Shown: in pieces, positions 8,477 through 17,079 of the stretch
Position numbering within the stretch: the stretch's first letter is position 1
How the letters are laid out: every line of letters starts with the position of its first letter
Source: Erythrobacter sp. ANT-B3C2
Lineage (GTDB): Bacteria > Pseudomonadota > Alphaproteobacteria > Sphingomonadales > Sphingomonadaceae
DNA: 41,566 bases
Direction of reading: 5' to 3'
NCBI GenBank assembly: GCA_001683845.1
Contig: LXQI01000033.1
Coordinates: 31,204 to 72,769 of the forward strand
Notes under the pieces: generated by a model
What the model was told of the DNA's origin: nothing
The model's input: the letters and a program-made list of their open reading frames with translations, nothing else
Databases searched by the model: none
Translations under genes and position numbers: made by a program

Positions 8477-9907
8477 TCACTCATTCCAGCTGGCCCCGTC
8501 GCGTTCAGCCAGCGCGATGGCGGCGCTGGGGCCCCAGCTGCCGGCGTCGTAGCTCTTGGGAGTGAGGCCCTCCTGTGCCCATTGCGAGCGGATGCCGTCG
8601 ATCCAGGCCCATTGCGCCTCCACCTCGTCGCGGCGGACGAACAGGGTCTGGTCGCATTCGAGCAGATCGAGCAGCAGCCGTTCGTAGGCGATGCGCCGTT
8701 CGCGGCTGGAGAAGGCATCGGCCAGCGCGATGTCGAGCGGCACCTGGCGCAGGCTCATCCCCGCGCGATCGAGCCCGGGCACCTTGGCCATTAGCGTGAG
8801 GGTGATGTTTTCCTGCGGCTGGAGGCCGATGACCAGGCGGTTGGGGCGGGTGCGCGCCTGCGTGAAGATGGAGTGCGGGATGGGGCGGAACTGGATCACC
8901 ACTTCGCTGACGCGGCGGTTCATGCGCTTGCCGGTGCGCAGGTAGAACGGCACGCCGTGCCAGCGCCAATTGTCGACATGGGCTTTGAGCGCAACGAAGG
9001 TTTCCACCTCGCTTTCGCGGCCCAGCTCCTCGTCGTAGCCGGGGACGATCTTGCCGCCCACCGCACCGCCGCGATATTGGCCGGTGACGCTCTCGCCCGG
9101 GCCGATGGGGCGCAGCGCGCGCAGCACCTTCACCTTCTCGTCGCGCACCGCGCCGGCATCGAAGTGGGTCGGCGGTTCCATCGCCAGCAGCGCGAGCAGC
9201 TGGAGCATGTGGTTCTGCACCATGTCGCGCAGCGCGCCGGTGCCTTCGTAGAAATCGGCGCGGTTCTCGAGGCCGACGGTCTCGGCGACGGTGATCTGCA
9301 CATGATCGATATGCTGTGCGTTCCACAGCGGCTCGAACATGATGTTGGCAAAGCGCAGCGCGATGAGGTTCTGCACCGTCTCCTTGCCGAGATAATGATC
9401 GATGCGGAAGATGCGATCCTCGGGGAAGTGGCGGGCCACCGAATCGTTGATGTGGCGGCTGGACTCCAGATCGTGGCCGAGCGGTTTTTCGAGGCTGATC
9501 CGCGAATTGGCGCCGGCGAGGCCCGCTTCGGCGAGGCCATCGATGGTGGGTTCGAACAGATTGGGCGCGGTGGAGAGGAAGATCGCCACGCCACCCTCGC
9601 GATTAGCCACCTTGGCGGCCAGATCGGCAAAGCCGGCCGGAGTGGTGACGTCGATCGGCAGGTAGTGCAGGCGGTTGAGGAAATCGGCGCGGGGTGCGCG
9701 GCGGTTGGCGGGCAGGTGGGTTTCCAGCGCCTGGCGCGCGAAATTGCGGAACTCGGCATCGCTCATCTTGGAGCGGGCGGTGCCCAGGATGGTAAGCTTT
9801 TCGTCGAGCAGCCCATCCGCATCGAGCGCGCAGAGAGAGGGGAGCAGCATGCGTTGGGCCAGATCGCCGGTGGCGCCGAACAGCAGCAGCGTGCCGGCCT
9901 TGCTCAT
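8477..9907 (-). CDS. zwf: Glucose-6-phosphate dehydrogenase
   Basis: Oxidises glucose 6-phosphate to 6-phosphogluconolactone with NAD(P)+, the entry to the Entner-Doudoroff and oxidative pentose phosphate routes. The 476-residue product has the N-terminal dinucleotide fold LLLFGATGDLAQR and the substrate and catalytic signature FRIDHYLGKETVQNL. It also has RVSEVVIQFRPIPHSIF and a C-terminal YERLLLDLLECDQTLFVRRDEVE segment characteristic of the family. It is the first gene of the five-gene operon. The 96 bp upstream (9908-10003), before the transglutaminase-like gene on the same strand, is the likely place for the operon promoter, but no convincing -35/-10 pair was found there. Confidence 0.96.
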   Translation of the reverse strand: MSKAGTLLLFGATGDLAQRMLLPSLCALDADGLLDEKLTILGTARSKMSDAEFRNFARQALETHLPANRRAPRADFLNRLHYLPIDVTTPAGFADLAAKVANREGGVAIFLSTAPNLFEPTIDGLAEAGLAGANSRISLEKPLGHDLESSRHINDSVARHFPEDRIFRIDHYLGKETVQNLIALRFANIMFEPLWNAQHIDHVQITVAETVGLENRADFYEGTGALRDMVQNHMLQLLALLAMEPPTHFDAGAVRDEKVKVLRALRPIGPGESVTGQYRGGAVGGKIVPGYDEELGRESEVETFVALKAHVDNWRWHGVPFYLRTGKRMNRRVSEVVIQFRPIPHSIFTQARTRPNRLVIGLQPQENITLTLMAKVPGLDRAGMSLRQVPLDIALADAFSSRERRIAYERLLLDLLECDQTLFVRRDEVEAQWAWIDGIRSQWAQEGLTPKSYDAGSWGPSAAIALAERDGASWNE

Positions 9908-10003
9908 GCCCGAAGACCCGTGGCCTCGATCATCCTGACCCCCTCTCCCGTCGCTCCGAAGGCGGTTCCATGCTGCACCGCCCGCGCTGCGGCAAGCGAA
10001 AGC

Positions 10004-10804
10004 TCATTCCACTTTCGTGACCGTGACCAGCTTGTCCTCGAACTCGGCCGGGCCGAAGGTGGTCATGAAGCTGACATCGGCGGCATCGCGGCCCACGCCG
10101 ATCTTCACCGTCTCGGCCGGATCGGCCATGCCGGTGGCATCGAGGATGTGCCAGGCGCCGCCGCCGGGGATGGTGGCATCCTCCAGGAACACCTCGGCCA
10201 CGGCGTGGAAATCGGGCGGCTCGACGCCGGGGGCATAGCAGCTGACAAAGCGCGCGGGCACCGCCGAGGCGCGGGCGAGGGTGATCATCACGTGGGCGTA
10301 ATCGCGGCAGATCCCGCGCCGCTCCACGAAGCTGTCCAGCGCGGTGGTGGTGGCGGTGCTGCAGCCGGGGGTGTAGGTGAAATTTTCGGCGATCCAGTCG
10401 CGCATGGCGATCATCCGCTTGCCGCCCGTGAGGTGGCCGAACTCGGCCTCGACGAAGGGCTGGAAGCGATCGGCCGGGCAGTAGCGCGAATCGAACAGAT
10501 ATTGCACCGCCTCACCGGGAAGATCGTGGGGCTCCAGGCGGCCGAGCGTGGCGATTTCGGCGAGCAGACGGCGGACCTCCACCTGCGCGCTGTATTCGAC
10601 GTGGTAGGGCCCTTCGGAGCGCAGCCAGATGCGCTCGCCAATATTGTCCTGCGCGGGGATACGCGCGAGATGCGCGGCATCGGCCAGCTTGCAGCTGCAG
10701 GAGAGGATCTCCTGTTCCGGGATGGCGGCGGCCTCGAATTGCAGCAGCACGTCGCTTGGGCCCTGCAGGGTGAAGCTGAAGCGGGCGTCGATGGCGATGG
10801 GCAT
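10004..10804 (-). CDS. Transglutaminase-like cysteine protease family protein
   Basis: A 266-residue protein with a C-terminal transglutaminase-core domain. The catalytic triad can be read as Cys in RRGICRDYAHV, His in DFHAVAEVFL and Asp in HILDATGMAD. An N-terminal beta-rich region (about 1-90) precedes it, as in bacterial transglutaminase-like proteins whose substrates are mostly unknown. The start MPIAIDARFSF at 10804 is chosen because the longer frame overlaps yjbQ and reads as arginine-rich noise. There is no signal peptide, so it is likely cytoplasmic. It lies 55 bp after yjbQ on the same strand and may share its transcript. The class is clear; the specific reaction is unknown. Confidence 0.85.
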   Translation of the reverse strand: MPIAIDARFSFTLQGPSDVLLQFEAAAIPEQEILSCSCKLADAAHLARIPAQDNIGERIWLRSEGPYHVEYSAQVEVRRLLAEIATLGRLEPHDLPGEAVQYLFDSRYCPADRFQPFVEAEFGHLTGGKRMIAMRDWIAENFTYTPGCSTATTTALDSFVERRGICRDYAHVMITLARASAVPARFVSCYAPGVEPPDFHAVAEVFLEDATIPGGGAWHILDATGMADPAETVKIGVGRDAADVSFMTTFGPAEFEDKLVTVTKVE

Positions 10805-10859
10805 GGTTTCGGGCGAACGCGGCAGGGCGGGGGGCGGTTTCGCAGCTGCGAAAAGAATC

Positions 10860-11276
10860 CTATTCGCCCAGCAGATGCGCCGCGATGGTGCGCCGGTGGG
10901 GCGCGGCGCGGTGTTCGGCCAGGAAGATGCCCTGCCAGGTGCCGAGCAGCATCCGTCCCTCGGCCACCGGGATCGCGAGCGTGGCGCCGGTGAGCATGGT
11001 GCGGATGTGGGCGGGCATATCGTCCGGGCCCTCGTCGTCATGCTCGTAGGTGGCGGCTTCAGGGGCGGCGGCGGAGAGCCAGCGCTCGATGTCGCGGCGG
11101 ACGGCGGGGGCGGCGTTCTCCATGATCAGCAGCCCGGCGCTGGTGTGGCGGCACAGCAGCGAGAGCAGGCCGGTGGCGATGCCGCTGGCTTCGACCCAGC
11201 GGGCAATCTCTGCGGTGGCCTCGTGCAGGCCTTTGCCGTGGGTGGGGATGGTGAAGCTGGTCTGCGCCTGTCGCAT
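10860..11276 (-). CDS. yjbQ: YjbQ family protein (UPF0047)
   Basis: A 138-residue protein of the small, widespread YjbQ/UPF0047 family. Members form compact trimers, and weak thiamine-phosphate synthase activity has been reported, but the physiological role is unsettled. Diagnostic features are FTIPTHGKGLHEAT near the start, the RHTSAGLLIMENA segment with conserved His and Glu, the HDDEGPDDMPAHI acidic/His stretch, and GRMLLGTWQGIFLAEHR at the C terminus. It begins 23 bp from the divergently read alkB, so the two promoters must overlap. The transglutaminase-like gene follows on the same strand. Confidence 0.9.
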   Translation of the reverse strand: MRQAQTSFTIPTHGKGLHEATAEIARWVEASGIATGLLSLLCRHTSAGLLIMENAAPAVRRDIERWLSAAAPEAATYEHDDEGPDDMPAHIRTMLTGATLAIPVAEGRMLLGTWQGIFLAEHRAAPHRRTIAAHLLGE

Positions 11277-11299
11277 CGGTGGTGCTATAGAGGCGAGTG

Positions 11300-11875
11300 A
11301 TGGTGCTGCAACCCGACCTGTTTGCGCTGGATGCGCCTGACGCTCCGGGACCCGCCGGGCTGGTGATGGTGAGCGAAGCGGTCGATGCGGTCGAGGAGGC
11401 TGCGCTGGCGGAGCGGATCGATGCCGCGCATCTGGAGCCGTTCCGTTTTGGGCAGTGGCAGGGCAAGCGGCTGACGGCGAGTTTCGGCTCGGCCTATGAT
11501 TACCAGCGCGGGCGGGTGACGGAGGCTCCGCCGATGCCGGGCTGGCTGCTGGGTTTGCGGGAGCGGCTTGCCGGGCTGGTGGGGATGGAGGCAGGGGCGC
11601 TGAGTCAGGCGCTGTTGATCCGCTATGATCCGGGTGCGGGGATCGGCTGGCATCGCGATCGGCCGCAATTTGACGAGGTGCTCGGCCTCTCGCTTTCGGC
11701 GCCCGCGGTGCTGCGTCTGCGGCGGCGGGTGGAGGGCGGCTTCGAGCGCCATTCCGTGCCGCTGGCGCGAGGCTCGCTCTACCGTCTTTCGGGCGAGGTG
11801 CGCACGGAGTGGGAGCATTCGATCGCGCCGCTGGAGCAGACGCGGCGCTCGATCACCTTCCGGACGCTGCGCTAG
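11300..11875 (+). CDS. alkB: AlkB-like 2-oxoglutarate/Fe(II)-dependent dioxygenase
   Basis: A 191-residue member of the AlkB superfamily, which reverses N-alkyl damage in DNA or RNA by oxidative demethylation using iron, oxygen and 2-oxoglutarate. The facial triad is visible as WHRDRP (HxD) and the His in [10 protein letters not shown]. The 2-oxoglutarate arginines are in the C-terminal [24 protein letters not shown] matches the family core. GTG 11297 and ATG 11300 are adjacent in-frame starts; ATG is preferred because its spacing to the GAGG ribosome site is better. Its TAG stop shares the palindrome CTAG with the stop of convergent rimO. Substrate preference within the family cannot be told from sequence. 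Confidence 0.88.
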   Translation: MVLQPDLFALDAPDAPGPAGLVMVSEAVDAVEEAALAERIDAAHLEPFRFGQWQGKRLTASFGSAYDYQRGRVTEAPPMPGWLLGLRERLAGLVGMEAGALSQALLIRYDPGAGIGWHRDRPQFDEVLGLSLSAPAVLRLRRRVEGGFERHSVPLARGSLYRLSGEVRTEWEHSIAPLEQTRRSITFRTLR

Positions 11876-13299
11876 CGGCGCGGTTGGGCGATGACCCCGA
11901 ACAGATCGTGCTCGTCGGCATCCTCGACCTGCACTGCGACGAAATCGCCTGGGGCGAGGGTGGCGGGGACGTCGCGCAGGAGGACCTGGCCGTCGATCTC
12001 GGGGGCGTCGGTCTGGCTGCGGCCGGTGGCGCCGATGCTGCCATCCTCCGGATCGGGATCGCCGACCTCGTCGATGATGATTGGCAGGGTGCGGCCGATC
12101 TTGGCGGCAAGTTTTTCGGCGCTGATGCGGCTGGTGAGCTCCATCAGCCGGGCATAGCGCTCTTCCTTCAGTGCCTCGGGCACCGGATCGGGCAGGGCGT
12201 TTGCGGCGGCGCCTTCGACCGGCTCGAAGCGGAAGGCGCCCACGCGGTCCAGCCGGGCTTCTTCCAGCCAGCGGAGGAGGTAGGCGAAATCCTCCTCGGT
12301 CTCGCCAGGGAAGCCGACGACGAAGCTGGAGCGGATGGCGATCTCGGGGCAAATCGCGCGCCAGCTGTGGAGGCGTTCGAGCACCTTCGCCTCGTTGGCC
12401 GGGCGGCGCATGGCGCGCAGCACCCTTGGGCTGGCGTGCTGGAAGGGAATGTCCAGATAGGGCGTCAGCAGCCCCTCGGCCATCAGCGGGATGACCTGAT
12501 CGACATGCGGATAGGGGTAGACATAGTGCAGCCGCACCCATGGTGTGGCGCCCTCGGGGGTGCGCAGGGTGCCCAGCTCGCGGGCGAGATCGGTCATGTG
12601 CGCGCGGACTTCGTGGCCCTTCCACGCGCGCGGCTCGTGGCGGATATCGACCCCGTAGGCGCTGGTATCCTGGCTGATCACCAGCAATTCGCGCGTGCCC
12701 GCGGCGACCAGCTTTTCCGCCTCGCGCAGCACCGCGTCGATCCGGCGGCTGGCGAGTTTTCCGCGGATTTGCGGGATGATGCAGAAGGCGCAGGTGTGAT
12801 TGCAGCCTTCGGAGATCTTGAGATAGCCGTAATGGCGCGGGGTCAGCTTGACGCCGCCGTTATCGCCATAGGCGCGGGGCACGAGATCGACGAACGGACC
12901 CAGCGAAGGGGGCGCGGCGGCGTGCACCGCCTCCACCACCTGTTCGTATTGGTGCGCGCCGGTGACCGCCAGCACCTGCGGGAAGCGAGCGCGGATGGTG
13001 TCGGCCTCCTCGCCCATGCAGCCGGTGACGATGACGCGGCCGTTTTCGGCAATCGCCTCGCCGATCGCCTCCAGGCTTTCCGCCTTGGCACTGTCGAGAA
13101 AGCCGCAGGTGTTGACCACCACCACGTCGGCGCCGGCATAGTCGGGGCTCATCGCATAGCCGTCGGCGCGCAGGCGGGTGAGGATGCGCTCCGAATCGAC
13201 CAGCGCCTTGGGGCAGCCGAGGCTGACGAGACCCACGCGCTTTGGATCCACGCGCTGTTGCGCGCCGACGAGGGCGTTGGGGGCGAGCTGGACTGTCAT
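11872..13299 (-). CDS. rimO: Ribosomal protein uS12 methylthiotransferase RimO
   Basis: Radical-SAM enzyme that methylthiolates a conserved aspartate of ribosomal protein S12. The 475-residue product shows the three family domains. The N-terminal MTTase domain has cluster cysteines C29 ([12 protein letters not shown]), C65 (VNTCGF) and C94 (TGCMGE). The radical-SAM core has CNHTCAFC (C166, C170, C173), and the C terminus carries a TRAM-like domain ending in [24 protein letters not shown] and the absence of MiaB-specific features favour RimO. It is convergent with alkB, sharing a 4-nt stop overlap, and divergent from the small membrane protein gene beginning at 13353. Confidence 0.95.
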   Translation of the reverse strand: MTVQLAPNALVGAQQRVDPKRVGLVSLGCPKALVDSERILTRLRADGYAMSPDYAGADVVVVNTCGFLDSAKAESLEAIGEAIAENGRVIVTGCMGEEADTIRARFPQVLAVTGAHQYEQVVEAVHAAAPPSLGPFVDLVPRAYGDNGGVKLTPRHYGYLKISEGCNHTCAFCIIPQIRGKLASRRIDAVLREAEKLVAAGTRELLVISQDTSAYGVDIRHEPRAWKGHEVRAHMTDLARELGTLRTPEGATPWVRLHYVYPYPHVDQVIPLMAEGLLTPYLDIPFQHASPRVLRAMRRPANEAKVLERLHSWRAICPEIAIRSSFVVGFPGETEEDFAYLLRWLEEARLDRVGAFRFEPVEGAAANALPDPVPEALKEERYARLMELTSRISAEKLAAKIGRTLPIIIDEVGDPDPEDGSIGATGRSQTDAPEIDGQVLLRDVPATLAPGDFVAVQVEDADEHDLFGVIAQPRR

Positions 13300-13352
13300 G
13301 ATCGGCTGCGGCCCCTACACGAAATGGCGCGTGCACGCTAGGTGGCGTGCGC

Positions 13353-13721
13353 ATGGGCCCTGTCAACTGGATTGCCGTTCTCGCCGCCTGGCTGGTGGCC
13401 GCGCTGCTGGGCGTCGCTTTTTACGGAGGGCGCGCGCTGCCGGTTCGCGATTTCGGTCGCCATGCGGTGGCCGCGCTGCTGCTGGCGGTGACCGCGGCGA
13501 TGATGGGGCACATGTTCGCGCGGGTCGGCGCGGCGACGCTGGAGGAAAAACCTTGGCTCTATGCGATGATGTCGGGCGGGCTGGCGCTGGCCTTTGCCGG
13601 GCCGGCGCTGTTCATCGCCTATATGCGGCGCGAGTTGCCGCTGAGCGTGGCCTGGGCGGATTACGGCTTCTGGGTGCTGGCCTATCTGGCAATGGGCGGA
13701 ATGTTCGCGGCGCTGGGCTAG
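13353..13721 (+). CDS. DUF1761-like small membrane protein
   Basis: A 122-residue protein with four likely transmembrane helices: about 3-22 from NWIAVLAAWLVAALLGVAFY, a second near AVAALLLAVTAAMMGHMF, a third near MSGGLALAFAGPALFIAY, and a last near FWVLAYLAMGGMFAAL. The opening NWIAVLAA followed by a Gly and Tyr resembles the N terminus of DUF1761 proteins, a membrane family of unknown function. GTG 13347 is a possible start two codons upstream. The stop overlaps the stop of the convergent potassium-channel gene within CTAG. No function can be assigned beyond an inner-membrane location. Confidence 0.7.
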   Translation: MGPVNWIAVLAAWLVAALLGVAFYGGRALPVRDFGRHAVAALLLAVTAAMMGHMFARVGAATLEEKPWLYAMMSGGLALAFAGPALFIAYMRRELPLSVAWADYGFWVLAYLAMGGMFAALG

Positions 13722-14827
13722 TCCGTCCACCGCCGCCGCCCGGCATGGAGCCCGGGTGCGGAATCGTCCGCCCCTTCGGGCGTTGGCCTGATCTCGACAA
13801 TGATGTCGCCGGCCTGCAGCACGCCGGCCTCCTCCTCCCAGAAACCCGACGCGCTGCCATTGCGATACACCCTGAGGCCGTGCCCGCCGGTGGCAAGATT
13901 GTTGAGGCCGCGGCCGATCTCTTCGGGCAGCACCGGACGCTCGACCAGCTGGACGCGCCCGGAGACCGAAGCGAGATCCGCCAGATAGTCCGAAATATGC
14001 GCCCCTTGCGCGCTGCCCGCCAGCAGCAGGCCGGTGAAGCGCACCGGGTTGATGACGTTGTCCGCCCCCGCCTGCCGGGCGAGCGGCTCGTTATCGGCCG
14101 CGCGCACCACCACGCTGATCGGCACATCGGGCGCGAGGTGGCGCACGGTGAGCACGATCAGGATCGAACTATCGTCGCGCCCCGCCGAGACCAGCACCGT
14201 CTTGGCCTGCCGGATGCGCACGGCCAGCAGATCCTCGTCGCGTGCGGCATCGGCCTTGATCACGTTGCAGCCCAGCGCCTCGGCGTGGCTCAACCGTTTC
14301 TCGTCCTGATCCATCACCACGATGCAGGTGGGATCGGTTCCGCGGGCGATCAGTTCGCTTACTGCCTCCGAGCCGGAGACACCGTAGCCGAGCACGACCA
14401 GATGGTCCGACAGCTGCTCCTGAATACGCGCCATGCGCCATTTCTCCCAGCTTCGCTTGATGATGAAACTATAGGCCGCGCCCACGAAGATGAAGAGCAC
14501 GGCGATGCGGATGGGGGTGACGATCACCGCCTCCACCATCCGCGCACCGGGGCTGATCGGGGCGATATCGCCAAAGCCGGTGGTGGTGATGGAGATCATG
14601 GTGAAATAGACCACGTCGAGAAAGGTGATCTCGCCATCGTGATGATCGATCAGCCCGTCACGGTGGGACCAGTGGATCAGCACCACGATCAGGATCAGCA
14701 CCAGTGCGGCGCCGAGCCGCAGGCCCAGATCGGCCCAGACGGGCACGCCCACCGCCCGCCGCAGCGGGGTAAAATTGCGCTCGCGCAGCAGCCTGGATTT
14801 GCGCTCGGAGTGCGAGCGGCGGGCCAC
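13718..14827 (-). CDS. Potassium channel protein with RCK/TrkA-N domain
   Basis: A 369-residue inner-membrane ion channel subunit of the two-helix plus RCK type. A basic N terminus is followed by a first helix (about 38-52). The pore loop has the selectivity filter TTTGFGD (81-87), and a second helix follows (about 97-117). The cytoplasmic RCK domain starts with the Rossmann motif VLGYGVSGSEAVSEL, continues with VVMDQDEKR, and ends in a TrkA-C-like region containing DIIVEIRP. GFGD in place of GYGD in the filter is a frequent bacterial variant. It is the last gene of a run serS-surE-channel on this strand with gaps of about 30 bp. The potassium role is inferred from the filter. Confidence 0.88.
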   Translation of the reverse strand: MARRSHSERKSRLLRERNFTPLRRAVGVPVWADLGLRLGAALVLILIVVLIHWSHRDGLIDHHDGEITFLDVVYFTMISITTTGFGDIAPISPGARMVEAVIVTPIRIAVLFIFVGAAYSFIIKRSWEKWRMARIQEQLSDHLVVLGYGVSGSEAVSELIARGTDPTCIVVMDQDEKRLSHAEALGCNVIKADAARDEDLLAVRIRQAKTVLVSAGRDDSSILIVLTVRHLAPDVPISVVVRAADNEPLARQAGADNVINPVRFTGLLLAGSAQGAHISDYLADLASVSGRVQLVERPVLPEEIGRGLNNLATGGHGLRVYRNGSASGFWEEEAGVLQAGDIIVEIRPTPEGADDSAPGLHAGRRRWTD

Positions 14828-14859
14828 GCCTCACTGCCCCGCGCGAAGGGCGGGTGCGC

Positions 14860-15612
14860 TCATTCGTAGGCCCCGGCCAACGCGCCGAGCGAGCCGTAAT
14901 GCGTGAGATCGAGCGAGAGCGGGGTGACGGCGATATAGCCATCGGCCACCGCCTCCAGATCGGTGCCGTGATCGGGCGAGTGCTCGATATCCTCCAGCCC
15001 GAACCAGTAATAGGGGCGCCCGCGCGGATCGGTGCTCTCGACCAGGCTGCCGCGAGCGTAATCGTGGAAGCCCTGCCGCGCCACCCGCACGCCCTTCACC
15101 GCATCGGCCGGGAGCGGGGGGAAGTTGATGTTGGTGACGGTGCGCCGTGCCACCTGCCGGCCGACCAGCGGGGCGAGCACCCTGGCGGCCCAGCCCTCGG
15201 CGGCGGCGAAGCCGTGCCCGCCCGCCCGCAGCGCCTGGCTGAGCGCGATCGCCGGAATGCCGGCCAGCGCCGCCTCCATCGCGGCGGATATGGTGCCCGA
15301 ATAGGTGACGTCGTCGCCCAGATTTTCGCCATGGTTGATGCCGGAGATGACGAGGTCCGGCATTTTGTCGTCGAACAGTTTGCGCAGGGCAAGGTTCACC
15401 GCGTCGGTCGGCGTGCCGGCGACGGCGAAGCGGCGATGCCCGTGCTCCTGCAGGCGCACGGGCAGGTGCAGCGTCAGCGAATGGCCGGTGCCCGATTGCT
15501 CCACCGCCGGTGCGCAGACCCAGACATCGTCCGACAGTTCGGCGGCGATCCGCTCCAGCAGCGCGAGGCCGGGAGCGTGGATGCCATCGTCATTGGTGAG
15601 GAGGATGCGCAT
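14860..15612 (-). CDS. surE: 5'/3'-nucleotidase SurE
   Basis: Metal-dependent nucleoside monophosphate phosphatase of stationary-phase survival. The 250-residue length is standard. The N-terminal MRILLTNDDGIHAPGL carries the metal-binding Asp pair. APAVEQSGTGHSLTL is the second motif, and GTPTDAVNLAL and SGINHGENLGDDVTYSGT are the remaining signatures of the family. It lies between serS (28 bp upstream) and the potassium channel gene (32 bp downstream), all on the same strand. surE next to serS is a common arrangement in alphaproteobacteria, where it often precedes pcm; pcm is not seen here. Confidence 0.96.
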   Translation of the reverse strand: MRILLTNDDGIHAPGLALLERIAAELSDDVWVCAPAVEQSGTGHSLTLHLPVRLQEHGHRRFAVAGTPTDAVNLALRKLFDDKMPDLVISGINHGENLGDDVTYSGTISAAMEAALAGIPAIALSQALRAGGHGFAAAEGWAARVLAPLVGRQVARRTVTNINFPPLPADAVKGVRVARQGFHDYARGSLVESTDPRGRPYYWFGLEDIEHSPDHGTDLEAVADGYIAVTPLSLDLTHYGSLGALAGAYE

Positions 15613-15640
15613 TCAGTCTCCGTTGCGGGCGGGGGCCGCG

Positions 15641-16921
15641 TTATACCTGCGGCTCGAGCAGTTCGAGGCCGCCCATGTAAGGGGCCAGTGCCCGGGGCAC
15701 TTTGACGCTGCCATCGGCCTGCTGGAAGTTCTCCAGCACCGCCACCAGCGTGCGCCCGACCGCGAGGCCCGAGCCGTTAAGCGTGTGGACGAAGGCAGTG
15801 CCTTTCTGGGCCTCTGGCCGGTAGCGCGCGTTCATCCGGCGGGCCTGGTAATCGCCGCACCAGCTGATCGAGCTGATCTCGCGATAGGTGCCCTGCCCGG
15901 GGAGCCACACTTCGAGATCGAAGGTTCGGCGGGCGGTGGCGCCCATGTCGCCGGTGCACAGCAGCATGCGGCGAAAGGGCAGTTCGAGCGCCTCCAGCAC
16001 GCCGGTGGCGCTTTCCACCATATGCGCGTGCTCGGCCGCGTGGTCTTCGGGGCGGCAGATGCTGACCAGCTCCACCTTCTCGAATTGATGTTGGCGGATG
16101 AAGCCGCGCGTGTCGCGCCCGGCCGCCCCGGCCTCGGAGCGGAAGCAGGGGGTGAGCGCGGTAAGGCGGATGGGCTGCGCGAAATCGCCGAGGATCTGCT
16201 CGCGCACTGAATTGGTGAGGCTGACCTCGGCGGTGGGGATCAGCCAGCGTCCATCACCGGTGCGGAACAAATCGTCCGCGAACTTGGGCAGCTGGCCGGT
16301 GCCGTACACCGCCTCGTCGCGAACCAGCAGCGGGGGCGCGCATTCGGTGTAGCCGCGCCGGCCCGTCTGGTGATCGAGCATGAACTGGCCCAGTGCGCGG
16401 TGCAGCCGGGCCATGGGCCCGCGCAGGAAGGTGAAGCGGGCGCCGGACATCGCCGCGCCGGCCTCGAAATCGAGCCCCAGCGGGGGGCCGAGATCGGCGT
16501 GTTCCTTCGGGGTGAAGGCGAAGGCGGGCGGCTCGCCCCAGCGGGCGATTTCAACATTGGCGCTCTCATCGGCGCCGAGGGGCACGTCTTCGGCCGGGAG
16601 GTTGGGGAGTGCGGCCAGCAGCGCGTCTAGATCGGCGGCGACGGTGCGCTCCTCCTCCTCCAGCGCGGGCAGCTGCTGCTTGATGGTGGCCACTTCCGCC
16701 TTCAGCGTCTCGGCGGCGGCCGTGTCTTTTTGTGCCATCGCATGGCCGATCGCAGTCGAGGCCTCGTTGCGGCGGCCTTGCGCCTCCTGCATCCGGGTGG
16801 CCAGCGCGCGGCGCTGTTCGTCCAGTGCCAGCAACTGCGGGGCGACGGGGTCCATGCCGCGGCGCGCAAGGGCTGCGTCGAAGGCTTCGGGATTCTCCCG
16901 GATCAGGCGCAGGTCGTGCAT
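15641..16921 (-). CDS. serS: Seryl-tRNA synthetase
   Basis: Class II aminoacyl-tRNA synthetase charging tRNA-Ser, and also the serine precursor of selenocysteine where present. The 426-residue product begins [18 protein letters not shown]. It has the long N-terminal antiparallel coiled-coil arm (about 25-105), rich in Ala, Glu and Gln. The catalytic core contains [31 protein letters not shown] (motif 2 neighbourhood), [15 protein letters not shown] and motif 3, [16 protein letters not shown]. It is the probable first gene of a serS-surE-channel run. The 158 bp upstream (16922-17079) separate it from the divergent sulfotransferase gene. Confidence 0.97.
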   Translation of the reverse strand: MHDLRLIRENPEAFDAALARRGMDPVAPQLLALDEQRRALATRMQEAQGRRNEASTAIGHAMAQKDTAAAETLKAEVATIKQQLPALEEEERTVAADLDALLAALPNLPAEDVPLGADESANVEIARWGEPPAFAFTPKEHADLGPPLGLDFEAGAAMSGARFTFLRGPMARLHRALGQFMLDHQTGRRGYTECAPPLLVRDEAVYGTGQLPKFADDLFRTGDGRWLIPTAEVSLTNSVREQILGDFAQPIRLTALTPCFRSEAGAAGRDTRGFIRQHQFEKVELVSICRPEDHAAEHAHMVESATGVLEALELPFRRMLLCTGDMGATARRTFDLEVWLPGQGTYREISSISWCGDYQARRMNARYRPEAQKGTAFVHTLNGSGLAVGRTLVAVLENFQQADGSVKVPRALAPYMGGLELLEPQV

Positions 16922-17079
16922 GGGCGCGGCCTATGCCGTGCCGGCCGGGTGGCTGTCCAGTCGCTAGCGGCTGTACCACCACGGAGCGCCTCGGGGGGCA
17001 ATGCCTTGGCCCGCTGCAACAAAATCGTCATGTCGAGCGTTGAGCAGAGCAGAAGCAGCGGCCACCAGGCGAAAGAACC

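Noticed and set aside
8873..10993. 706-codon open frame antisense to zwf, the transglutaminase-like gene and yjbQ
   Set aside because: It spans three well-supported genes on the other strand and their intergenic gaps, and has no motif. It is a GC-driven artefact.
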